64,000 bases of DNA from Bacillus sp. CHD6a (GTDB taxonomy: Bacteria > Bacillota > Bacilli > Bacillales > Bacillaceae_I), in assembly GCF_001293645.1 (NCBI RefSeq), contig NZ_LBMD01000002.1, forward strand, positions 186,001 through 250,000. Reading direction: 5' to 3'. A program made the position numbers and the translations under genes. Below the pieces are notes generated by a model that ran no database searches, was not told the DNA's origin, and saw only the letters and a program-made list of their open reading frames with translations. This document shows positions 1 through 9,288 of the stretch, in pieces (position 1 is the stretch's first letter; every line of letters starts with the position of its first letter).

Positions 1-36
1 TGCCTGTACCTGTTGACCACCGAAAGGGTGAGAAAA

Positions 37-327
37 ATGAGTGATTTTTTCTTAATACTTATGGTGCTTTTTATTATTGCAGCAAATATCATTGGGTTCA
101 TATCTTACAAGAGGAAAAACCTATACTTTGCGGCATTTTCCATATTACTATCAGCAGTTTTATTTGGGGCAATTGGTGGTATTTTAGCCATCTTAATTAT
201 TCGAGATCCTTTTGCCATCTTTTTTGGTCTGCAAGTTGGATACTATTTAATGATAAATAGTGCGATTGCTCTTATGTTTGCCGTTTTCGTAACTGTAATG
301 AAAAGATATAACAACAGAACAACGTAA
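37..327 (+). CDS. Small integral membrane protein, possibly YesK-like
   Basis: A 96-residue, almost wholly hydrophobic protein with three predicted membrane helices (about residues 3-22, 30-55 and 60-85) and a short basic tail. The ATG at 37 is preferred over upstream TTG/GTG codons because AAAGGGTGAG lies five bases before it. It is followed after 18 bases by a DUF2500 gene with its own AAAGGAGGAG ribosome site, so the two probably share a transcript. Length and topology resemble the YesK-like membrane proteins of Bacillus, but there is no diagnostic motif and the function is unknown. Confidence 0.6.
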   Translation: MSDFFLILMVLFIIAANIIGFISYKRKNLYFAAFSILLSAVLFGAIGGILAILIIRDPFAIFFGLQVGYYLMINSAIALMFAVFVTVMKRYNNRTT

Positions 328-345
328 CCAAAGGAGGAGTGTTTC

Positions 346-777
346 ATGTCAGATCCATATATGGGTAGCGGTGATTTTATGTTTCAGATCGGGCCTATTT
401 TTATTGGCATTGTTTTTGTGCTTATTATTGGTGTTATCTTAGTTTCAGTTTTCCAAGGCATTGGTCAATGGCACAAAAATGAGCAGTCTCCGAGGCTAAG
501 TGTACCAGCTGTTGTTACATCAAAACGGATAGATGTTACCAAAAGGTCCAATATGAATCATCACCACCATTCCTCAAGCTCACATACCAGCTATTATGTG
601 ACATTCGAGTTCGAAAGTGGGGACCGTTCGGAGTTTCATCTTTCTGGTAAGGAGTATGGGTTACTTTCCGAAGATGACAATGGAGTATTAAGTTTTCAAG
701 GGACTCGGTATTTAGGTTTTGAAAGGAACAAAGTGAGTATTTCGGGAGGAGAGTATTACCAAGATGACTACAAGTGA
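346..777 (+). CDS. DUF2500 domain membrane-anchored protein
   Basis: A 143-residue protein with one N-terminal membrane helix (about residues 16-38). The soluble part follows the DUF2500 pattern: a strand with VVTSKR, a His/Ser-rich loop (MNHHHHSSSSH) then YYVTFEFESGDR and a G-x-L-x-x-Q-G-T-R-YLGFER ending. Family function is unknown; the soluble part is predicted to be a small beta-rich domain at the membrane surface. Its 3' end overlaps the next gene by 14 bases, which suggests translational coupling. The His-rich loop is common in the family and need not bind metal. Confidence 0.8.
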   Translation: MSDPYMGSGDFMFQIGPIFIGIVFVLIIGVILVSVFQGIGQWHKNEQSPRLSVPAVVTSKRIDVTKRSNMNHHHHSSSSHTSYYVTFEFESGDRSEFHLSGKEYGLLSEDDNGVLSFQGTRYLGFERNKVSISGGEYYQDDYK

Positions 778-1294
778 AAAAGAAATTCTACTGATGAATA
801 GTGAGAATAACTTTAATAGATTACTAGAAATTATTGAATCCGTACCAATTAGAAAAAGGGGCATTTCCATTGAAACTGTAGAAAGAGATAAGAATTTCCG
901 TGATATAGTCATGCACCTGTATGAATGGCATGCCATGCTGGAGAGATGGTATAGGGAAGGAATGAATGGGGATACCCCGTTTATGCCGGCACCGGGTTAT
1001 AAATGGAGCAAGATCGGGCTACTCAATATGCGAACATGGGAAAACTACCAAGACGTAACATTGAATCAAGCGCTAAAGAAATTAAAGCTAAGCCATGAAC
1101 GGGTGATGGAACTCATTAGATCCCATACCAATGAAGAAATCATGACAAAGAAATACTATAAATGGACGAAAACAAGTAATTTATACAGCTATTTTGCAGC
1201 GAACACTTCCGACCATTATGTTTGGGGGATAAAGAAATGTGAGGTTATTGCAGAGTCAATAAACGGAGTGGAAAAGAAGCAACCTGTGAAATAA
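764..1294 (+). CDS. ClbS/DfsB family four-helix bundle protein
   Basis: A 176-residue soluble protein matching the DinB-superfamily ClbS/DfsB group: an N-terminal helix (NNFNRLLEIIESVP), the ERDKNFRDIVMHLYEWH segment, W-Y-x-x-GMNGDTPFMPAPGYKW in the middle, and a C-terminal TKKYYKWT...SDHYVW block. In Escherichia coli ClbS is a cyclopropane hydrolase that protects against colibactin; most Bacillus members are uncharacterised, so a detoxification role is inference. The start at 764 overlaps the DUF2500 gene and follows GGAGGAGAG. Confidence 0.85.
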   Translation: MTTSEKEILLMNSENNFNRLLEIIESVPIRKRGISIETVERDKNFRDIVMHLYEWHAMLERWYREGMNGDTPFMPAPGYKWSKIGLLNMRTWENYQDVTLNQALKKLKLSHERVMELIRSHTNEEIMTKKYYKWTKTSNLYSYFAANTSDHYVWGIKKCEVIAESINGVEKKQPVK

Positions 1295-1308
1295 AGGCTG
1301 ATGACTAG

Positions 1309-1641
1309 GTGGGGACTATGAAAATACTGATTGGGCGACCATTTGAATCAGCGACCCCTACTTTTATTAGTATTGGTGCCTTTACCACTCAAAGTGAAGC
1401 AGAGAATGCTTTGAAATATATAAAAACTAAGTTTTTAAGATGTCTGTTGGGGATTCTAAAAATAACACAAGATAATCCACCTTCTAAATGGGCATATATA
1501 CCTCTTCAAGATTTTACACATAATTCTGATATTGATTGGTCAAAAGATATTCCTGAAATTGATCAGCAGTTGTATAAGAAGTATGGATTAAATAAAAGTG
1601 AAATTGATTTTATTGAAGATAAAGTGAAAGTAATGGACTAA
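1309..1641 (+). pseudogene. C-terminal fragment of an Eco57I-type restriction-modification enzyme
   Basis: A 107-110 residue ORF (GTG 1309 or ATG 1318, close after AGGTGGGG) that matches only the extreme C-terminus of large Eco57I-like methylase/restriction proteins: KYIKTKF, a KITQDNPPSKW stretch, the PLQDF motif, DIDWSK then IDQQLYKKYGL and a final FIEDKV. No methyltransferase (NPPY) or nuclease motif precedes it, so the rest of the gene is missing. I read it as a relic of a restriction-modification locus at the edge of the defence region. Whether the short ORF is translated is unknown. Confidence 0.55.
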
Positions 1642-1897
1642 TAAGTAAAACATATTGAACTTTTTTTCTAAAAAATGCTCCTAAAGGAATAAAATGGATG
1701 ATTTCGGACAAGCGTTGGAGAATCTAGCACAATTATTTTCTTAAGTATCTGATAAATACTTGGATCCCCCAAAAAAAAGGTACAAGAAGCATTTTGGCGT
1801 GGAAATGTTCACAAATAGGAAATGGATTGTATCCAGTGTGAACAAATTAAAAGGAGGGAGAAATTAACCAAATCTAACGTAACGTTATATCATAGAT
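1642..1897. other. Intergenic stretch with a gene scrap
   Basis: No gene of useful length. A 17-codon open stretch from ATG 1694 to TAA 1744 (MDDFGQALENLAQLFS) looks like the tail of a lost gene. Otherwise AT-rich, with nothing recognised. Confidence 0.4.
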
Positions 1898-1951
1898 AAA
1901 GGCGAAAATTCTCAACCCCCAAGTGTTTGAGAATTCGCCTTTATTTTTTTT
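1898..1951. terminator. Strong hairpin with T-run
   Basis: The arms AAAGGCGAA(A)ATTCTCAA and TTTGAGAATTCGCCTTT pair around a C-rich loop and are followed on the + strand by a run of eight T. It overlaps the stop codon of the minus-strand membrane gene and may work in both directions. Confidence 0.75.
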
Positions 1952-2417
1952 CATTATCTTTTGATGAATTAAGTTTATTATTTAGCTTTTCAATAATTTC
2001 ATTCTGTTCATTAATGATCTGACTTTGAGAATTAATAATACTCTTGGTTTCATCAATATAATTATTAATCTGGAAAATATCTCTTTTTTCATCTAATCTT
2101 TGTCTAATACCTATAATTAATATAACTATGGCTAATCCTAAAATTGTTATTCTATCACTTTGACTGGCTACTAATTTATGTATTCCTTCTAAGTAAGGTA
2201 ATGCAACAATAGAAAAAACAGCAAAAAATAGTAAGATATAATTAATATTTTTATTTAGATTTAACAGCTTACATAAATCTAATAGAGTGAAGGCAAGTGC
2301 AGCAAATGTCATAGACAATAATAATGCTTCATTTTTTATGAAATCATTATTAAAAATACCAATAATGAAAGAGATTGCAATGAATATTACAAACATTTGA
2401 GAAGTTTGTTCCTTCAA
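1941..2417 (-). CDS. Membrane protein with C-terminal coiled coil, unknown function
   Basis: A 158-residue protein with four predicted membrane helices (about residues 8-24, 30-48, 58-75 and 88-106), then a hydrophilic tail rich in N, Q, E and I with heptad-like spacing (SIINSQSQIINEQNEIIEKL), i.e. a likely coiled coil. The TTG start at 2417 is supported by a textbook AAGGAGGTGA six bases upstream. It is divergent from the EVE-like gene at 2478 with only 60 bp between them. Base composition is more AT-rich than the flanking housekeeping genes, which fits acquisition by transfer. A role as a membrane effector is only a guess. Confidence 0.6.
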   Translation of the reverse strand: MKEQTSQMFVIFIAISFIIGIFNNDFIKNEALLLSMTFAALAFTLLDLCKLLNLNKNINYILLFFAVFSIVALPYLEGIHKLVASQSDRITILGLAIVILIIGIRQRLDEKRDIFQINNYIDETKSIINSQSQIINEQNEIIEKLNNKLNSSKDNEKK

Positions 2418-2477
2418 ATTTTCACCTCCTTATGAATTGATTGGTTTATAATGTTAATTATAAATTAAATATAGGAT

Positions 2478-3425
2478 GTGGACAATTTGGATATGACGTT
2501 AAATGAATTTTTTGAGCCTTACAGCTCCTTAATTGAACATATAGAGGAATCAAGAAATTATTGGTTAGTGAGAACAGACAGCGGAAAGTATTATTCTGAC
2601 TTTTCTAATAATAATTATATTTCTATAGGTTGGGACGAATTTTCCAATATTAATGATTTTAGAAATAAAGCTATGTCTGATGCAATGTCTAATTACATCA
2701 TAAATAAGTATCCTAAAAAGCAACCAAGAAGAATATATAATCAGATAAGAAAATTTCTATTTGAAATAAAAGTTGGGGATGTAGTTATGATTCCTAATGA
2801 AAATTCCAAGGTAATTAATTTTGGGATAGTTACAAGTGAATATATATCTAGAGCAAATAATATCAACGATACCTGTCCATTTATTAAATCTAAATCTGTT
2901 AAATGGATAAAAGAAATAGATAGAGAGAAATTAGATCCATATTTATTTAAGATGATGCAAGCACATCAAACAATTAACAGTGCAAATGAATATGCACATT
3001 TTATAGATAGAACAATGTATTCTTTTTATGAAAAAAGCGGTAAGAGCTATTTAATATTGCCGGTTAATAAAGAAGAAGATATACCAGCTTATGATTTATC
3101 TCAGTTTATAAACGCCATTACAAATTTAGTACCAATCGCTAATGTCCTTCAAAAAGATAGCTTGGAAGATGAATATAACAAGCGGGATTTAGATATTAAA
3201 ATAAATGTCCAATCGCCAGGGTATATAGAACTAAAATCAGATGATGCTAAATTAGTTCCAAGAATACTAACATTATTGAAGTATCTAATTGGGAACAATG
3301 ATTGCAATACTGAAAGATTATTAGAAAAAACCTCTGAAGAAGAGTTAAGGAAATTAAAAAAAGATAGAGATGATTTGAGAAAGAGATTTGAAGATGTCAA
3401 AGCAAAACTACCTAGTGATATCTAA
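2478..3425 (+). CDS. Protein with Mrr/EVE-like (PUA-fold) N-terminal domain
   Basis: A 315-residue protein. Residues about 27-135 resemble the N-terminal domain of Mrr-like restriction enzymes: YWLVRTDSGKYY, NNYISIGWDEF, then a helix ending IRKFLFEIKVGDVVMIP and NFGIVTSEYI. Related EVE/PUA-fold domains read modified bases. No PD-(D/E)xK or HNH nuclease motif is visible; the C-terminal part is helical and ends in a charged K/E/D coiled coil. It may therefore be a reader that works with a partner. The GTG start at 2478 lacks a good ribosome site and ATG 2493 is an alternative. Confidence 0.6.
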   Translation: MDNLDMTLNEFFEPYSSLIEHIEESRNYWLVRTDSGKYYSDFSNNNYISIGWDEFSNINDFRNKAMSDAMSNYIINKYPKKQPRRIYNQIRKFLFEIKVGDVVMIPNENSKVINFGIVTSEYISRANNINDTCPFIKSKSVKWIKEIDREKLDPYLFKMMQAHQTINSANEYAHFIDRTMYSFYEKSGKSYLILPVNKEEDIPAYDLSQFINAITNLVPIANVLQKDSLEDEYNKRDLDIKINVQSPGYIELKSDDAKLVPRILTLLKYLIGNNDCNTERLLEKTSEEELRKLKKDRDDLRKRFEDVKAKLPSDI

Positions 3426-3630
3426 ATCAAAAACTCTTTAAGTAATATCAGATGTACTTAATTAAAATTTATATAATGATTTGCAAAAAAAATTCATCAA
3501 TCAAATATTAAATTAAAAAAGGTGCTCAGTAATAACTAACTGCATCTTTTTTGTGTTTTCTGTAACTTTATGTAAAAAACCTGGTTCTTTTGCTATAATA
3601 AAAGTAATATTTTGTCGGTAGGTGAAAAGG

Positions 3631-5559
3631 ATGGCCGTTACGGTTCCGGAAACGATTAGGAGCAGTGCTACTTCTGGGGAGAGAATTTTGTTCCGCACGT
3701 TGAAGGAGTATTTGCCGGATGACTATATAGTGTATTTTGAACCGGAGATTCAGGGGACTAGGCCGGACTTTGTGATTATTGGTCCTGATCTAGGACTGAT
3801 TGTGCTCGAGGTGAAAGATTATACTAGAAACACGTTGTATCAATTAAATAAAGATGAGTGGACGATTAGAGATACTGGTGGGAATCTACATAGTGTGAAG
3901 AGTCCACTTAAGCAGGCAAGAGATTACGTGTTTAAGATAAATGATGTGTTGAAGAAGGATAAGAATCTAATTCAGACTGAAGGGAAGCATCAGTTTAAAC
4001 TGAAATTTCCTTATGGCTATGGCGTTGTTTTTACACGCCTTAACCAAAAGCAGGTGCTAGAGGATGGGATTTATTCTATCATTGACCCTGACAGCATGCT
4101 TACACGAGAAGAAATAGACCCCGATTATGGGGAGTTCTCGGAGGAAGTGCTTGCAGAAAAATTAATAAATATGTTCCAAGTACCTTTTAGATTGAGAGAG
4201 CCGCTTACATATGAAGAAATTAATACGATTAGGTACTATCTATTTCCAGAGGTCAGAATTGGTGCTGAGTTTAAAGAGCCTGTTCCTTACCAGGATCAGC
4301 TGCTTCTATCTTTAAGAGATATCAAAACAATGGATTTCCACCAAGAGAATATGGCCAAACAAATCGGAGATAAAAACAGACTTATTCGTGGAGTAGCGGG
4401 CAGCGGGAAGACCATTATCCTGGCGAGTAGAGCAAAGATGCTGGCTAAGGAGAATCCTAATTGGAGAATCTTGATCTTGTGCTATAACATATCACTCTCC
4501 CAAAATATCGCCCAAATAGTAAGAGCGATGGCATTGGAGCCTGATAATCTTTTTGACTTTCATTTTGGTGATGGAGAAATACAAATCCAGCAAACACCTA
4601 GGAATATTGAAGTGAGAAATTTTCACCAATGGTTGAAAAATGACCTAAAGATGAGTGAAGGAATCATCGATACATACATTGAGAAGTTAGAGAAGGGAGA
4701 AGCAATTGCTCCTAAATATGACGCTATTCTAATAGACGAAGGACAAGACTTTGAAGCAAGCTGGCTGCATCTCGTTAGCTTATGTCTAAACCCTGAAACC
4801 AAAGCTCTACTTCTTGTAGAAGACCGTGCACAAACAATTTATCCAAGAAAAAGAAGCTATTTAAAGGATACAGGTCTGGATTTCCGTGGTAGATCAAAAA
4901 TACTGAATATTAACTACCGGAACACCTCACAAATTGTCAACTGTGCCTGGGACTTCTTCCAAAAGAATTCCTCGCTACAAAATAAGGTGGTAGTGGGCGA
5001 AACAGAAGGCGTAGAGATTATCTCACCCAAAAGTACGAAACGCAAAGGTCCAGAACCAGCCATCTTAAAAGCAGAAAGTTTTGCAAAAGAAATGCAAATT
5101 ATTGCAAGGCAAATACAACAGCTCCACCAAGTGCGGAAAGTTCCTTACTCTGAAATGCTCGTTCTATATCGAGTTAAACGCACGCATAAAGCAGATATTA
5201 TCGGTACCATCCAAAGAGCACTCCAAAAAGAAGGCATCCCCGAAACATGGATAACGGAAAATGAAGCTAGCAAAAGAGCCTTTAATAGAGAAGAAGAGAC
5301 TGTCAAGATAAGCACAATAGACAGTAGTAAAGGTCTAGACTTCCAAGCAGTGTTTATTGTGAAAGCGGATACCATGCCATTCCCGCTTGAAAAGGATAAG
5401 GAGCGGGAAGTTTCGTTAATGTATATTGGAATGACGAGAGCGAAGGAGTATTTGTGTATTTCGTATTCTGGGGAGTCGGAGTTTACTTCTTATTTTGAGG
5501 GATGGCAGCAACAGAATAAGATTGAGACACAAAAGAGAGTCAAAAAGATAAATGAATAG
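3631..5559 (+). CDS. NERD nuclease domain fused to UvrD-type superfamily I helicase
   Basis: About 642 residues. N-terminal NERD domain (about 8-120) with SGERILFRTL, the RPDFVIIGPDLG strand and LEVKDYT, the D...E-x-K pattern of nuclease-related domains. Then a superfamily I helicase: Walker A GVAGSGKT (near 254), Walker B/motif II LIDEGQDF (near 367), motif IV-V STIDSSKGLDFQAVFI and motif VI MYIGMTRAKEYL. The predicted role is ATP-dependent DNA unwinding with cleavage. ATG 3631 is preferred because AGGTGA lies five bases upstream; a GTG at 3622 is also open. It lies 12 bp before the PLD-helicase gene, and a joint role in defence is inference. Confidence 0.85.
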   Translation: MAVTVPETIRSSATSGERILFRTLKEYLPDDYIVYFEPEIQGTRPDFVIIGPDLGLIVLEVKDYTRNTLYQLNKDEWTIRDTGGNLHSVKSPLKQARDYVFKINDVLKKDKNLIQTEGKHQFKLKFPYGYGVVFTRLNQKQVLEDGIYSIIDPDSMLTREEIDPDYGEFSEEVLAEKLINMFQVPFRLREPLTYEEINTIRYYLFPEVRIGAEFKEPVPYQDQLLLSLRDIKTMDFHQENMAKQIGDKNRLIRGVAGSGKTIILASRAKMLAKENPNWRILILCYNISLSQNIAQIVRAMALEPDNLFDFHFGDGEIQIQQTPRNIEVRNFHQWLKNDLKMSEGIIDTYIEKLEKGEAIAPKYDAILIDEGQDFEASWLHLVSLCLNPETKALLLVEDRAQTIYPRKRSYLKDTGLDFRGRSKILNINYRNTSQIVNCAWDFFQKNSSLQNKVVVGETEGVEIISPKSTKRKGPEPAILKAESFAKEMQIIARQIQQLHQVRKVPYSEMLVLYRVKRTHKADIIGTIQRALQKEGIPETWITENEASKRAFNREEETVKISTIDSSKGLDFQAVFIVKADTMPFPLEKDKEREVSLMYIGMTRAKEYLCISYSGESEFTSYFEGWQQQNKIETQKRVKKINE

Positions 5560-5571
5560 TAGGGGATAAGA

Positions 5572-8382
5572 ATGATAGGAGAGAAACTCATAGTTAACTC
5601 AGAAAGAGGAAACTTGTTAACTGAACTAACCAGATCAATGAACGAATGCGTTAGTTTTTATTTTAGTGTTGCCTTCATTAACTTTAGTGGTCTACAGCTT
5701 TTGTTGGACCCTATTAAGGAAGCCGCAGATAGAGGTATTAAGGGGAAGATAATTACCTCCACTTATTTAAATTTCACTGATGCAAAGGCATTGGAGAAAC
5801 TTAAAGAGTTTAATAATGTAAATCTTAAGGTTTTTGTTACGGATAAAGAACTAGGATTTCATACGAAAGCATACATCTTTGAATATCCTGATAGTTATAA
5901 AGTAATTATTGGTTCATCCAATATTACACAGAGTGCCCTCAAAAGTAATGTGGAGTGGAATGTTGAAATTATCTCAAAACGGAATGCTTATTTTATTAAA
6001 GATGTACTTAAAGAATATGAATATCTATGGAACACAAGTGTAGATGCTGATGCAGACTTTATTAAAAGATATGAGGATTTCTTAAAGAACCTACAAGGTA
6101 GTGGATGGAAGAAGCAACTCATCTATGAGAATAGTGAATACATTGTTCCTAATAGAATGCAGAAAAAAGCAACCGAAAACCTTGAGAGGCTTAGATACTA
6201 TGGAGAAAAGAGGGCTCTAGTAATAGCAGCAACGGGCACAGGGAAAACATATATGTCAGCTTTCGACGTAAAGAAATTCAAACCAAAAAAACTTCTTTTT
6301 GTCGTCCATCGTGAAGAGATATTAAGGAAGGCAAAGGAAACCTTTGAAAAACTGTTACCAAATGAGGGCTATACTTTTGGACTATTAACAGGAAATCAAA
6401 AGCAAAAACACGTGGACTTTGTGTTTGCTACGAACCTGTCTATTACTAACTGTTTGCATGAATTTGATAGGGAAGAGTTTGACTACATAATCATAGATGA
6501 AGCACACCATGCTACGAGTTCCACCTATCAAAGGATACTTGAGTACTTTACTCCGAAATTCACTCTTGGGATGACAGCTACCCCGGAGAGAAGTGATAGT
6601 CATAATGTGTTTGATCTTTTTGATAACAACGTAGCTCTTGAAGTTAGGTTACATGACGCACTAGAGGACGAATTGGTTATTCCGTTTCATTACTTTGGCA
6701 TAACAGATATAGACGCCATAGATCTTAGTGATGTATCCATAGATGATATTGCAGAGGTAACAAAACGTTTAAAGGTCAATGAAAGAGTAGATTTCATTAT
6801 CGAGAAAATGAGGTTTTATGACTTTGATGGAGAGAAGAGAAAATGCTTAGGTTTTTGTGCAAGTATCGAACATGCAAGATATATGAGTGACGAGTTTAAT
6901 AAAAGAGGCATTAACAGTGTCTACTTGTATGGGGATGACTCGCCTGAGAAACGAACACATTATATTAATAGGTTAGAAGATGAACAGGATGAATTGGAGA
7001 TTATCTTTACGGTGGATATCTTTAATGAGGGAGTCGACATTCCTTCGGTTAATACGGTCCTCATGCTACGGCCAACTAATTCTCCAATTATTTTCATCCA
7101 ACAGCTGGGACGTGGCTTGCGGAAACATGCAAACAAGAATTTCTTAACGGTCCTCGACTTCATTGGTAATCATAATAAAACCTTTCTTATTGCTTTAGCG
7201 TTAAATGGAAGTCGATATTATGATAAAGAAAGTTTGAAGGTAGCTATTGCAACAGGGTTTGCTAATATTCCAGGATGTACTCATATCCAAATGGATAAAA
7301 TATCTCAGGAAAGAATCCTTGCTCAAATAGATCAAGAAAACTTCAACTCCATAAAATACTTAAAAGAAGAGTATTTTGAGTTTAAGCAGATGAACCAAGG
7401 AAGAATTCCATATTTACTAATAGATTATTTGAAATATGATGGTGCCCCGGATCCAACTAAGTTTATTTCTAAAGAAAAATCATACCTTCATTTCTTAGCA
7501 AAGGTTGAAAAAGAAGAAGAGTTAAAGAAGCTATTAGCCAATGAATCTTTTGAGGCTATCATCAAAGAGCTTTCCAGTAAGCTTCCCTTAAAGAGAATTT
7601 ATGATTTTGTCATTATACGCTATCTATTAGACCATTCTGAAGTTACCCTTCACCAAGCAAAGAATGAAATCTTAAAATTGGTAAAGCATGTGGATGAGGA
7701 TAGTATCATTCATGCATTTGAATACTTAAATCAAGATTACTATGATCGGCTGCAAGTAAAGAACATCCCTAAGATGTTTTCTTATCAAACTGGTGTAGTT
7801 CGTAAAACAAAGCTTTTGGATGATGTTTTGAAAGATGATTTCTATAGACATTATATTGAAGATATAATTAGTTACGGGATATTCCGGTATGAAAGAGAAT
7901 ATAGGGAAGAATATTATGGAGTGCCACACTTTAAACTCTATGAGCAATATCAAATGGTAGACGCAGCATTACTATCAAACTATCGTAAAACGCATAGCTC
8001 CTTTAGAGGTTCAGGGTTAGTGGTGAATGGAAAAGAATTTTTCTTATATATAGATCTCCATAAAGAAGAAAACATTAAAGACAGTATTAACTATAAAGAT
8101 AAGTTCATGGATCCAGGTCACCTTCAGTGGCAATCTGTCAACAATACATCTCAACATACTGAAAGAGGTCAGGACCTAGTCCGCAATAAGCAAAGAGGTG
8201 TCAATCTTCATCTGTTTGTTAGAAAATATAAAGAGATTGATAAGGGAAAGACGGAACCTTATATTTACATTGGAAAGGGTAATTCCATCAAGTACGAAGG
8301 GAATAAACCTATTACAGTTATCTTAGAATTGGAGAACAAGATTCCACCAGTTTTATATACTGAGTTAACAGAAAAAGTGTAG
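5572..8382 (+). CDS. PLD-domain DEAD/DEAH helicase with DUF3427
   Basis: 936 residues in the order PLD-like nuclease, superfamily II helicase, DUF3427. The PLD region has one HxK...N motif (H97, K99, then GSSNIT near 114-119). The helicase has AATGTGKT (near 219), DEAHH (near 309), TATPERSD and the C-terminal motif QQLGRGLRKH. The C-terminal DUF3427 contains RGSGLVVNGKEFFLYIDLHK and a GHLQWQS...GQDLVRNKQ block. Such proteins sit in prokaryotic defence islands; nuclease plus translocase activity is predicted, not shown. It follows the NERD-helicase by 12 bp and shares a terminator with the convergent Nudix gene. Confidence 0.9.
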   Translation: MIGEKLIVNSERGNLLTELTRSMNECVSFYFSVAFINFSGLQLLLDPIKEAADRGIKGKIITSTYLNFTDAKALEKLKEFNNVNLKVFVTDKELGFHTKAYIFEYPDSYKVIIGSSNITQSALKSNVEWNVEIISKRNAYFIKDVLKEYEYLWNTSVDADADFIKRYEDFLKNLQGSGWKKQLIYENSEYIVPNRMQKKATENLERLRYYGEKRALVIAATGTGKTYMSAFDVKKFKPKKLLFVVHREEILRKAKETFEKLLPNEGYTFGLLTGNQKQKHVDFVFATNLSITNCLHEFDREEFDYIIIDEAHHATSSTYQRILEYFTPKFTLGMTATPERSDSHNVFDLFDNNVALEVRLHDALEDELVIPFHYFGITDIDAIDLSDVSIDDIAEVTKRLKVNERVDFIIEKMRFYDFDGEKRKCLGFCASIEHARYMSDEFNKRGINSVYLYGDDSPEKRTHYINRLEDEQDELEIIFTVDIFNEGVDIPSVNTVLMLRPTNSPIIFIQQLGRGLRKHANKNFLTVLDFIGNHNKTFLIALALNGSRYYDKESLKVAIATGFANIPGCTHIQMDKISQERILAQIDQENFNSIKYLKEEYFEFKQMNQGRIPYLLIDYLKYDGAPDPTKFISKEKSYLHFLAKVEKEEELKKLLANESFEAIIKELSSKLPLKRIYDFVIIRYLLDHSEVTLHQAKNEILKLVKHVDEDSIIHAFEYLNQDYYDRLQVKNIPKMFSYQTGVVRKTKLLDDVLKDDFYRHYIEDIISYGIFRYEREYREEYYGVPHFKLYEQYQMVDAALLSNYRKTHSSFRGSGLVVNGKEFFLYIDLHKEENIKDSINYKDKFMDPGHLQWQSVNNTSQHTERGQDLVRNKQRGVNLHLFVRKYKEIDKGKTEPYIYIGKGNSIKYEGNKPITVILELENKIPPVLYTELTEKV

Positions 8383-8407
8383 TCCATTGGGGCTACACTT
8401 TTTCTAA
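8372..8407. terminator. Bidirectional terminator between convergent genes
   Basis: The arms AAAAAGTGTAG and CTACACTTTTT (8372-8382 and 8393-8403) pair perfectly around a 10-base loop. Each arm covers the 3' end of one of the two facing genes. Confidence 0.85.
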
Positions 8408-8791
8408 TATTAATTGCTCAACCGCAGGTATATCTGCTGGAGCCCATACTAAGGAATTCAAATTTTCTCTCTTAAGCCATACAAGCTTAGAGTGCTCATT
8501 TGGAACTGGTTCTCCTTCGGTTATGGTGCACTTGATAGCAATTAAATTAATAATAAATGTATCATACTCATGAATGTTATCATGGAATAGCTCACCAGCT
8601 CTAATATTACAATCCATTTCTTCTTCAATTTCTCGCTCTAAAGCAGAATGTAAATCTTCATCTTTTTCTACTTTACCACCTGGAAACTCCCACATATTTG
8701 GAATAGCCATTGATGGTGAACGGAGAGCGCAAAGTATTTCGTTCTGTTCGTTTTCAATGATAGCTGCGACAACTTTAACTGTTTTTTTCAT
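8393..8791 (-). CDS. Nudix hydrolase, (deoxy)nucleoside triphosphate pyrophosphohydrolase
   Basis: A 132-residue MutT-like protein. The Nudix box begins GGKVEKDED and runs to EREIEEEMDC, matching G-x5-E-x7-R-E-U-x-E-E except that the final conserved Gly is Asp. PNMWEFPGG precedes it, as in the MutT/CTP-pyrophosphohydrolase group. It hydrolyses nucleoside triphosphates, usually damaged or non-canonical ones. The ATG at 8791 follows GAGGTGT. It is convergent with the PLD-helicase and divergent from the MazG-like gene, so nucleotide-pool enzymes bracket this point of the defence region; a functional link is inference. Confidence 0.85.
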   Translation of the reverse strand: MKKTVKVVAAIIENEQNEILCALRSPSMAIPNMWEFPGGKVEKDEDLHSALEREIEEEMDCNIRAGELFHDNIHEYDTFIINLIAIKCTITEGEPVPNEHSKLVWLKRENLNSLVWAPADIPAVEQLILEKV

Positions 8792-8946
8792 TTAGACACC
8801 TCATATTAATTAGCTATTGTTATGATACCACTATTGTAGGACTGATCAAATAGATACTAGCTTTACATTTAAACCCAAAATCAAATGCAATATGGTAAAA
8901 TTTATATTAAGTAAACTGCCTATAAAAAAACTAATGGGGTACTAAT

Positions 8947-9288
8947 ATGCCAATCTACAACAAACTTGTCCGAGACAAAATACCACAAATTATTGAAGAG
9001 TCAGGAAAGAAGTACACATTGGAAATATTAAATGACCATGATTACATAAAATACCTCAAACTTAAAAGCTATGAGGAATTGGATGAATACTGTGCATCCC
9101 ATTCAAACGAGGATGCAGTGGAGGAACTAGCTGACTTACTAGAAGTTATCCATGCCCTAGCAAACTATCATGGTTTTTCAATGGAAGAAGTAGAGAAAGT
9201 ACGTAAAGAAAAAACGGACAAACGCGGTGGATTCCAAGAGAAGATACTTTTAATAGAAGTCGAGGATGGTAAGCAGGATGAATCTTGA
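8947..9288 (+). CDS. MazG-like nucleoside triphosphate pyrophosphatase (COG4997 type)
   Basis: A 113-residue all-alpha protein. It starts with the conserved YNKLVRDKIPQIIEESGK of the phosphoribosyl-ATP-pyrophosphohydrolase-like house-cleaning family and has the metal-binding EELADLLEVIHAL helix (E-x-x-D pattern) followed by KTDKRGGFQEKI. It probably cleaves non-canonical NTPs. Its 3' end overlaps the SBD-HNH endonuclease gene, so the two are almost certainly co-translated. Pairing of MazG-like enzymes with defence nucleases is seen elsewhere, but what this one contributes is unknown. Confidence 0.88.
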   Translation: MPIYNKLVRDKIPQIIEESGKKYTLEILNDHDYIKYLKLKSYEELDEYCASHSNEDAVEELADLLEVIHALANYHGFSMEEVEKVRKEKTDKRGGFQEKILLIEVEDGKQDES

